Shown here: positions 8,144 through 14,545 of the stretch, in pieces
Position numbering within the stretch: the stretch's first letter is position 1
Layout of the letters: every line of letters begins with the position of its first letter
IMG/VR virus record: IMGVR_UViG_3300009000_000014
Location: 1 to 37,679 of that record
Origin: a virus
Length of the DNA: 37,679 nucleotides
Reading direction: 5' to 3' (one strand)
The notes under the pieces: model-generated
The model's input: only the letters and a program-made list of their open reading frames with translations
The model's database searches: none
Told to the model about the DNA's origin: nothing
Position numbers and translations under genes: made by a program

Positions 8144-9545
8144 AGTTATTGAAATCAACGGACGTAAGTGGAAAAAGTTCGTTGGCAATGAAGGGCAAGA
8201 TGTTTATGTTGCTCAGTTTGTTATGAATGAAGAAGATGTCATTGGCAGATATGTTGATGAAGATTCTTATGATATTCTTATTGATAAAGATTCCGACTTT
8301 TATCTCCCAACATCTTTAAACGTTTCTGATGAAGATATTTTAGATGAAACACAAATTGCATTTAAGTTTCGTAAGAACGTCTTTACTCAAGAAGAACAGC
8401 TTGGAGCATTTGAAGGTTTATTCGATGCCGCAGTTGAATCGAACAATCGTGGTATGGCGGCTGGTCCAAGAGAAGCAACGCAAAGCGGTCGTGAATGGGT
8501 GACGTCATTTCAACAAGACATTTTAAAATATTATATTGATCGCCAACCAAAAGCGATTGATGGCTCAGATCAAATCGAAACTCTTCGCAAAAAACATGAA
8601 AAAGGAAAATATGAAATTCGTGGCGGAGTTTGGTTAACGAGTAAGATTGAAGAAGAATACGACGACTATAAAAATTTCTTTCCCGAAGCAATGAAAAAAA
8701 TGGCAAGTATGTCGGTCGACGACGCTGCAGAATATGCAACCAAACTTAAAAAAGAATGGGTCAGCGACACTTCATACGCAACTGCCATCTGGTCTGGTAT
8801 TGCTGGCTTCTATGGTCGCTATCCTAGAATTCCTTATGGTCGTGCGACTGCTTATGTAGATCATAATCGTGAGAAGTTTGAGAAATGTTATCCATTCGCT
8901 CGTAAACTCGATAAAGAAATGGCTCGCCTTTTACCGCAACGTTATGCGGCTCAGAAAGCATATGCTGATCGATTGGATAACAAATTTCTAATTGGTGAAG
9001 ATACAACCTTCACAACCATTACTGTTAACACAACTAGCAAAGATCGCAATGCTCGTATGGCTTGTCATCGTGATGCTGGCTCGCTTAATGCTGGATATTC
9101 TAATCTTACAGTTATCACCAAAGATGGTAAAGATTGGAAGGGTGGATATCTTGTAACTCCAGAAGTTCGTGCAGCGATTAATGTTCGTCCAGGAGACCTA
9201 TTGCTTATTGACAATATGCGTATCATTCACGGCAATACACCAATTGAAGCGCCAGAATCTGGAGAAGATAATATGTTGCGCATGTCATTGGTATTCTACT
9301 TCCGTGAGGACATGGATAAACTTGGTTCTTGGGATTATGAAATGACTCGCCGCAACTTCGTTGACGATCGCCGACTTAATAAAGAACACCCAATGTGGCG
9401 TGAATATTGGAACGGTGTATCTCCTGATATGTGGAGCAGTAAAGAATGGTATGACTACTTGACTTTAAAGATGGGTGAGGGTATACTAAAAGAATATCAT
9501 CCAGAAGCACTGGAACAAAAGGGATCGCTTGAAGGGTTTTTCTAA
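8127..9545 (+). CDS. TET/JBP-family 2-oxoglutarate/Fe(II) DNA base dioxygenase
   Basis: The C-terminal half shows the TET/JBP fold: GRYPRIPYGRATAYVD, then TFTTITVN, the Fe ligands H314 and D316 in CHRDAGSLN, a strand GGYLVTPEVR, the distal ligand H368 in IIHGNTPI, and the 2OG-binding R385 in LRMSLVFYFRE. The last two blocks resemble the human TET2 HATTPL and RISLVFY segments. The family oxidises the methyl of 5-methylcytosine or thymine in DNA to hydroxymethyl and beyond. Residues 1 to about 200 are a helical region I do not recognise. The gene overlaps pdf by 17 bases and shares TAATG with the amidotransferase gene, so it heads a tightly coupled set. With no 5mC methyltransferase here, thymine is a reasonable guess as substrate; this is inference. 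Confidence 0.9.
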   Translation: MLEDIEVIEINGRKWKKFVGNEGQDVYVAQFVMNEEDVIGRYVDEDSYDILIDKDSDFYLPTSLNVSDEDILDETQIAFKFRKNVFTQEEQLGAFEGLFDAAVESNNRGMAAGPREATQSGREWVTSFQQDILKYYIDRQPKAIDGSDQIETLRKKHEKGKYEIRGGVWLTSKIEEEYDDYKNFFPEAMKKMASMSVDDAAEYATKLKKEWVSDTSYATAIWSGIAGFYGRYPRIPYGRATAYVDHNREKFEKCYPFARKLDKEMARLLPQRYAAQKAYADRLDNKFLIGEDTTFTTITVNTTSKDRNARMACHRDAGSLNAGYSNLTVITKDGKDWKGGYLVTPEVRAAINVRPGDLLLIDNMRIIHGNTPIEAPESGEDNMLRMSLVFYFREDMDKLGSWDYEMTRRNFVDDRRLNKEHPMWREYWNGVSPDMWSSKEWYDYLTLKMGEGILKEYHPEALEQKGSLEGFF

Positions 9546-10150
9546 TGTGTGCTGTGATTGGCATTAAACTTGATAACGTCGACGACCAAAGTCTGGCGTT
9601 GATTCGCCGCATTTTTATCGAGTCTCGTATTCGTGGTTTGCATGCCACAGGAGTCTCTTATCTCATGGGTGGTGAAGTTATCACTCATAAAGAGCCTATT
9701 TCAGCTGAAAAATTTATCGAAAAATATGATCCTTCCGAATGGGTCGAAGGAAACTCAATTACAGCCATAGGACACTGTCGATACAGTACCTCGAGCCTCG
9801 AGAGCAATCAACCTATTGCAAACGATGTAATGTCTGTAGTTCACAATGGAGTCATCTCTCAGGAACTTCCAGCCTTCTGGGAGGGTTTATATGGCATAAA
9901 ATGCGAAACCGAGAACGACACCGAATTGCTATTTCATAGACCTGATTTAGATGAGTGGAAAGACGCTTCTATTTCGGCTATCTTTTTAACCAAAGATGGT
10001 TTAACATATGATAGAAACGGTAAAAGACCACTGTGGGTCTCTTTTGTTGACAACGGAGTTATTGTTACTTCGACTGAAGATATTGCTATCAGAAGCGGAA
10101 TAGACACCGCTAAAAGAGTAGAGTTTGAAGGTGAGGATTTACAACCATGA
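9545..10150 (+). CDS. Class II glutamine amidotransferase domain protein
   Basis: The protein begins MCAVIGI, so removal of Met would expose Cys at the N-terminus as the Ntn-hydrolase nucleophile. GHCRYSTSS with NQPI (near residues 76-90) and HNG (near 100) complete the class II glutaminase signature found in GlmS, PurF and asparagine synthetase B. At 201 residues it has no synthetase or isomerase domain, so it should supply ammonia or act on an amide for a partner. The amidoligase gene follows with an ATGA overlap and is the natural partner. Predicted similar gene sets in phages have been linked to base hypermodification; the exact reaction is unknown. Confidence 0.88.
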   Translation: MCAVIGIKLDNVDDQSLALIRRIFIESRIRGLHATGVSYLMGGEVITHKEPISAEKFIEKYDPSEWVEGNSITAIGHCRYSTSSLESNQPIANDVMSVVHNGVISQELPAFWEGLYGIKCETENDTELLFHRPDLDEWKDASISAIFLTKDGLTYDRNGKRPLWVSFVDNGVIVTSTEDIAIRSGIDTAKRVEFEGEDLQP

Positions 10151-11022
10151 ATTATGATAAGAACACTTTTACTTGGGGCTATGAGGTTGAGTGGGGCGAT
10201 ATCGATCGTCGCCTGCAGATCCCTCCTCATCTAGGAAAATGGGAATATGCTGAGACTGACATTGTAAACATACATGACCCAGTTAAATATGTTGCCTGCG
10301 ATCCTCTTGGTGAAGAACCTCATTTTGGAGGCGAAGTGAATACGATGCCAACCAAAACATGGGAAGAGCAAGTCGATCGTATCATGGAACTAAAACGATT
10401 CTTTGAAGACAATGGTAATCAACCATCAGCTTCATGTGTCAATCATGGGCATCTTCACGTTTACGTCCCTCAACTAAAAGAAGATCTCGATGGATTGAAA
10501 CGACTCATCAAATATATCAAGGCAAATCAAGACGACGTAATTGAAAACTGCTATCGTTACTATGATGACCCAATGATGAAGAAAGCAAAGGGTGCTACCA
10601 TGTATTTGAAATATGATGGTGGTCGTGCCATGCCAGATTATATGTGCGACAATATTGTAAACCTAGCAGAAAACTTCGATCATTTTATTAGACTACATGC
10701 GGCTGGTAAAGACGGTGTATCAATGGGTCGTCCATTTCGTTATGCTATCAATACATATTGTATGAAGCATACAGGAACAATCGAGTTTCGTTGCTTTCGC
10801 TCCTCTGTCAATCGTCAGGAAATTGAAGATCAATTTATTTTCGCCGAAAGATTTATTGATGCTGCATTGAACGATGGTCCAAGCGTCAGAGAAATATTGG
10901 CTGAGAGGAAATATAACTTTCCACCATTCATTTGGAATCTTAGTGAATATCTTGGTTGGGTGAAAACGAAATATGACAAAAGTCGTGGCGAAAAGAAACG
11001 TGAATATCATGATGTTGCGTAG
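10147..11022 (+). CDS. Putative amidoligase (COOH-NH2 ligase family)
   Basis: The 291-residue protein has the pattern of the amidoligase family related to the glutamine synthetase/GCS fold: an N-terminal WGYEVEWGDI strand with acidic metal ligands, HFGGEVNTMPT, the paired-histidine strand NHGHLHVYVPQL near residues 99-110 and TIEFRCFRSS near 207-216. Members join a carboxyl to an amine using ATP. Its place between a glutaminase and a GNAT acyltransferase, behind a TET/JBP enzyme, suggests it decorates a hydroxymethylpyrimidine or makes a small molecule for that purpose. The start ATG overlaps the upstream stop. Confidence 0.8.
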   Translation: MNYDKNTFTWGYEVEWGDIDRRLQIPPHLGKWEYAETDIVNIHDPVKYVACDPLGEEPHFGGEVNTMPTKTWEEQVDRIMELKRFFEDNGNQPSASCVNHGHLHVYVPQLKEDLDGLKRLIKYIKANQDDVIENCYRYYDDPMMKKAKGATMYLKYDGGRAMPDYMCDNIVNLAENFDHFIRLHAAGKDGVSMGRPFRYAINTYCMKHTGTIEFRCFRSSVNRQEIEDQFIFAERFIDAALNDGPSVREILAERKYNFPPFIWNLSEYLGWVKTKYDKSRGEKKREYHDVA

Positions 11023-11548
11023 TGTAACAGCCGAACAATTTTCAAAAGCAATAACCGAAGATCCTGCCGACAAATTCGCCAAAACATTTGTTGCTAAAGC
11101 CAACATGCAAGGTCAATGGGATTATTGCATAGGCGCATGGGATGGCGATGAATTGATGGGTGCCATCATTACCACAGTATCAAAAAGAAAACCTCACGTG
11201 GCGAATCTTCAATTGTTGCATACATTCGCAAAACATCGCCGCAAAGGTGTTGCTGCAAAACTCTGTGAAGATTCTTTGAAATATGCAAAGCAATTTAATG
11301 CCGAATACTTTCGTGTATCAGCTGAACCTGATGCGGTTGTATTTTATGAAAGAATAGGATTCAAATTCCTTGGAAGGCAAAAGAGCGGAGCACAGCTATC
11401 AATGTTTCGAATCGCTGGAGAAACATTCTTCGACGGAGAATATGATATAGAAGATCCGATAATCTACAAGGCAGTCCACAAGAAGGGCAAGGGTGGATGT
11501 GTAGATTTTTTTGTTGAGAATCAAGGGCTTACAAGTTTTTTTAATTAG
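11009..11548 (+). CDS. GNAT-family acetyltransferase
   Basis: A 179-residue GNAT protein. LLHTFAKHRRKGVAAKLCED holds the acetyl-CoA pyrophosphate loop (RxxGxA), followed by EYFRVSAEPDAVVFYERIGF, the typical motif B with a Tyr before the conserved GF. I chose the ATG at 11009, which overlaps the amidoligase end by 14 bases; an ATG at 10973 is in frame but would add 12 lysine- and asparagine-rich residues. The substrate could be an amino group on a modified base or on a small molecule made by the neighbours. A host protein target is also possible. Confidence 0.85.
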   Translation: MMLRSVTAEQFSKAITEDPADKFAKTFVAKANMQGQWDYCIGAWDGDELMGAIITTVSKRKPHVANLQLLHTFAKHRRKGVAAKLCEDSLKYAKQFNAEYFRVSAEPDAVVFYERIGFKFLGRQKSGAQLSMFRIAGETFFDGEYDIEDPIIYKAVHKKGKGGCVDFFVENQGLTSFFN

Positions 11549-11551
11549 GTG

Positions 11552-11585
11552 TTTGCTTTATTGACTAATTGATGTATACTTTAAT
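11552..11585 (+). promoter_or_regulatory. Early/middle promoter, TTTGCTTTA type, before the ParB-like gene
   Basis: TTTGCTTTATTGACT begins at 11552. Two readings are possible: TTGCTT (11553-11558) with TATACT (11575-11580) at 16 bp, or the TTTATT element (11557-11562) with TTTAAT (11580-11585) at 17 bp, the spacing shared with the sites at 22957 and 29017. The nine bases TTTGCTTTA equal the T4 MotA box core, but the spacing is longer than in T4 middle promoters. The start would fall about 25-30 bases before the ATG at 11614. Confidence 0.65.
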
Positions 11586-11613
11586 TATTGTTAACCGAAT
11601 AGAGGATAAAAAC

Positions 11614-12885
11614 ATGTTAAGTAATAGTGCAAAAGTTTATGCGTGGCGCAATCAAGAATCAGGTAGAATGTATGTGGGGTTAGAACCCCCAGGAAAATCG
11701 CATTATATTTCATCATCTGGAAATGATGCTTTCTGGGAAGACTATGCGAAGGGAATTCTTAGAAGAAGCGTGCTATATGAGGGTGATCTAGATACAGCAA
11801 AAACACTAGAGTGGTTTGCCCTTCGTTATGGTACTAAGACTGCGGATATGTACAACTATAAGAACAATGCTCACTGCGTTGATGAAAGTTTACTGACTTC
11901 TGAAATGAAACAAATTGTAGTTGATTATCTTGAGGGTGGTGAGGCTCTTGCCCAAATCAATTCTTATGATAAAGAAAATCAGCGCATGTTAAAAATGCTT
12001 GACGATATTAAGAATGACGTTTACGAGACTGTACATGTTTCAAAGAATGAAGTATCAAAATATAGTGCGAATCAAGTGAGAGTAGAAGCTATCAATCCGA
12101 CTCACGTTAGGAATCTGGTGAATGCTATGGAAGAGAATCCAGAGAGGACTTCTGAGTTATTTGATCCGATCATCGTTATCGTACAACAATCTGGCGATCG
12201 TACTATTGGCGATGGCAATAGCCGCAGAGCAGCGGCAATGAAGGTGCGTGGTATGTCTACTGTACCAGTTAAGTTCATTAATGATTCAGATTTTGGCGAA
12301 GATGAAAAGACTCGTAAACAGAACTACAAAATCTTTGGATTGTTAATGAACAAACAAGATGAAAAGATTCGTTTGGTCAACAACGACGAGGATATCAAAC
12401 GACAGATTCATAATTTCATATATGATGAGGGTCTTGATATTTCTAAACCGCTCCAAGAAGAACGTGCCCGAAAGCTGATTTATGATCGTTTTTCCATCGT
12501 CGTTCCTTCAAAGAAAAAACTGAGTGGTCTGATCAAGTCTGTTCAAACCCGAATTAAGAAAGATGAAGCGGCTCTAAAATATCAAACAAACCTCATTGCA
12601 TATGATGATGCATTTTTTGAGCGTTATGAATGGGAAACCTACGAAAAAAACGATGTTGCGACTATTCATGCAACAATGTCGAAAGCGAAACACGGTCAAG
12701 CATTTGGTTATATCTGTCGTCGTATGAAAAACATTGGAGCGAATAAAGGTGCTATCATCCTACACTATACCTCTAAGCCAGAAATCGTTGAACACGAGGA
12801 TGGTCTTTGGTTAAAGGATCTGAAAGATACTATAGAATTTCATAACCTAGATATTGTTATTGATGTTCTACCAGCCTTTGAGTGA
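11614..12885 (+). CDS. ParB/Srx-domain protein with a GIY-YIG-like N-terminal region
   Basis: The ATG at 11614 with AGAGGAT upstream gives 423 residues. Residues 165-255 form a ParB/sulfiredoxin-type domain: NQVRVEAINPTHVRNLVNAM, FDPIIVIVQ, then the signature GDGNSRRAAAMKVRGMSTVPV near 199-220. Such domains bind or cleave DNA or hydrolyse CTP/ATP, and they occur next to predicted phage base-modification enzymes. The first 85 residues (KVYAWRNQESGRMYVG, YISSSGNDAFWEDYAKG, a later LEWFALRYG) have the layout of a degenerate GIY-YIG domain; this is my reading by eye. The rest is helical, with a basic segment FSIVVPSKKKLSGLIKSVQT near 290-310. It might target or regulate the modification, or act as a nuclease. 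Confidence 0.78.
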   Translation: MLSNSAKVYAWRNQESGRMYVGLEPPGKSHYISSSGNDAFWEDYAKGILRRSVLYEGDLDTAKTLEWFALRYGTKTADMYNYKNNAHCVDESLLTSEMKQIVVDYLEGGEALAQINSYDKENQRMLKMLDDIKNDVYETVHVSKNEVSKYSANQVRVEAINPTHVRNLVNAMEENPERTSELFDPIIVIVQQSGDRTIGDGNSRRAAAMKVRGMSTVPVKFINDSDFGEDEKTRKQNYKIFGLLMNKQDEKIRLVNNDEDIKRQIHNFIYDEGLDISKPLQEERARKLIYDRFSIVVPSKKKLSGLIKSVQTRIKKDEAALKYQTNLIAYDDAFFERYEWETYEKNDVATIHATMSKAKHGQAFGYICRRMKNIGANKGAIILHYTSKPEIVEHEDGLWLKDLKDTIEFHNLDIVIDVLPAFE

Positions 12886-12887
12886 TT

Positions 12888-13907
12888 ATGGATTATAGAT
12901 TAAAGGAAAATCGCAGAGAAGCATTTGTAAAATGGTATGCTTGGTCTTTAGAATATAAAGACTGCGATCCAGCGGTATGGCTTACGAATTATCTCAATAA
13001 ACGTTTTGAGCATAATTCCGAACAGAGAATTTGGTTCAGCTGGCTATATGGTAATACATATTATCTACCCACTGCATGGATTCTTATCAATGAATATCCA
13101 GACTTTGAATTGGCAACATATGATAGGATGAATCTCTGGAATACCGAAAACTATAAACGTCTGCGTTATCAGACGGACACAAAATGGTCAAAGGGACATT
13201 TGCCTGATATGTTCAATTCATATCAGAAGTTTGTTGGCGAACATTCTCAGCGTTTCGCATTTGAAAGATATCTTGGAGACAACGAGCATCAAAACTTCAA
13301 CAATCTATATCAGATCGTTAAAGAAGAATTTTATAAGTTCGGTCGTTACTCGACATGGTTCTTTCTTCAACATCTAAATCATACAGCTGATATACCAAAT
13401 GTCCCTGACACTTTGTTGCTCAATGATTATTCGGGCAGTCGTTCTCATCGTAATGGTTTGCTCTTTGCTCTTGGTATGGAAGACAAATATGATGAGAAGT
13501 TGACAGCCAAGGAATATGATCTTCTTGAAAGTCAAGCCAAAGAAATTATGATAGAGATAAAAAGTAGATTCCCCCACTTGACTTTTGAAGTAAATGCGTT
13601 TACAATGGAGACATGTTTATGTTCATTCAAGAAAATCTTTCGTGAGCATCATGGGAGATATCTTGGGTATTATAACGACCGTGTGGCTGAAGAAATAAAA
13701 AAGGTTGAGCAAGATAATTGGAATGGCATTGAATGGGAAGTTCTTTGGCAAGCACGTGAAGAAACTTTGGATAAAAAATTAAGTCGATCTAAGTCTATAC
13801 AAAAGACCAAATTCTCAGAATTCTTAAATAGTGGTAACATTGATAGACTTGATTGGATGTTTGACGAAGATGAAAAAATGATGGTCGGTCTTGAAGCATT
13901 TATGTGA
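12888..13907 (+). CDS. Alpha-glutamyl/putrescinyl-thymine pyrophosphorylase-like protein
   Basis: The 339-residue helical protein contains RIWFSWLYGNTYYLPTAWIL, ENYKRLRYQTDTKWSKGHLP, FYKFGRYSTWFFLQHL, LLLNDYSGSRSHRNG and METCLCSFKKIFR with GRYLGYY, the pattern I associate with the aGPT-PPlase group (probably clade 3), which has a DNA-glycosylase-like fold. Characterised relatives displace pyrophosphate from a hypermodified 5-hydroxymethyl-dU in phage DNA with an amine such as putrescine or glutamate. The kinase that would activate the base follows after 6 bases. I chose the ATG at 12888; a GTG at 12882 is also possible. The family call rests on remembered sequence patterns and needs an HMM test. 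Confidence 0.75.
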   Translation: MDYRLKENRREAFVKWYAWSLEYKDCDPAVWLTNYLNKRFEHNSEQRIWFSWLYGNTYYLPTAWILINEYPDFELATYDRMNLWNTENYKRLRYQTDTKWSKGHLPDMFNSYQKFVGEHSQRFAFERYLGDNEHQNFNNLYQIVKEEFYKFGRYSTWFFLQHLNHTADIPNVPDTLLLNDYSGSRSHRNGLLFALGMEDKYDEKLTAKEYDLLESQAKEIMIEIKSRFPHLTFEVNAFTMETCLCSFKKIFREHHGRYLGYYNDRVAEEIKKVEQDNWNGIEWEVLWQAREETLDKKLSRSKSIQKTKFSEFLNSGNIDRLDWMFDEDEKMMVGLEAFM

Positions 13908-13913
13908 GGAATT

Positions 13914-14462
13914 ATGAAACTAATTGGCATTATTGGTATTCCAGGAACTGGAAAAACGACACTGATGAAAGAATGGATGGCTTCTAAGGAATGGGTTGCT
14001 GGTAGACCAGTCGAACTGCTTGACTCTCATTTAAGCGGAAACATTCGTGTTCTTGGTAAATATGAGGATGGCGAAACATTCGCTGGAACCGATCGTTTGA
14101 GCATGGCTGTTCAGCCAAAGGTTATTGAATATTTGAAAGACAACAAAACTGAAAACGTGATATTCGAGGGAGACCGATTGAGCAGTGTAAAACTATTTCA
14201 AGCGGCACAAAGCGAAGGTTATGATGTTTCTATTATCTGCCTGTCAGCTTCAAAGGATGAGGTTCAGAGAAGATACGATGAGCGTGGCTCAGATCAATCT
14301 GAGAAGTTTATACAGGGAAGGCAAACAAAAGTAGACAATATCAGGTCGACTTTTGGTCCAACGATTTTGACAGGCGAAGAAGGATGCATCATTGAAGAAA
14401 CGCATCAGACACCTGAAGACACCAAAAGAATTTGTGAATTAATTGATAAGTTATTGATTTAG
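13914..14462 (+). CDS. P-loop kinase, probable 5-hydroxymethylpyrimidine DNA kinase
   Basis: The 182-residue protein opens with a Walker A GIPGTGKTT (K14), then has FEGDRLSS as the likely Walker B/substrate aspartate (near residues 83-90), an EVQRRYDERGSDQSEKFIQG lid rich in arginine, and a short C-terminal helix. TGAGGA lies just before the ATG. The fold is that of small nucleoside/nucleotide kinases. Next to TET/JBP and aGPT-PPlase-like genes, the best reading is a base kinase that phosphorylates the hydroxymethyl group in DNA to make it a leaving group. Taken alone, it could be a nucleotide or nucleoside kinase. Confidence 0.78.
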   Translation: MKLIGIIGIPGTGKTTLMKEWMASKEWVAGRPVELLDSHLSGNIRVLGKYEDGETFAGTDRLSMAVQPKVIEYLKDNKTENVIFEGDRLSSVKLFQAAQSEGYDVSIICLSASKDEVQRRYDERGSDQSEKFIQGRQTKVDNIRSTFGPTILTGEEGCIIEETHQTPEDTKRICELIDKLLI

Positions 14463-14482
14463 AACAATTTTATTTTCATCTT

Positions 14483-14516
14483 TTTGCTTTACTTTTAATG
14501 CGTCTTATACAATAAT
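14483..14516 (+). promoter_or_regulatory. Early/middle promoter, TTTGCTTTACTTTTA type, before the VWA gene
   Basis: TTTGCTTTACTTTTA starts at 14483. With TTTACT at 14488-14493, AATAAT at 14511-14516 lies 17 bp downstream; alternatively TTGCTT (14484-14489) pairs with TATACA (14506-14511) at 16 bp. It lies in the 83-base gap after the kinase gene and is followed by TTAGGAG and the ATG at 14546. The upstream element closely matches the sites at 22955 and 29015. Confidence 0.72.
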
Positions 14517-14545
14517 AAGAATATAGAGAGACGTTAGGAGAAGAG

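Noticed and set aside
9545-10150. Asparagine synthetase or GlmS
   Set aside because: Only the glutaminase domain is present; the frame ends cleanly at 201 residues and the next gene is an amidoligase.
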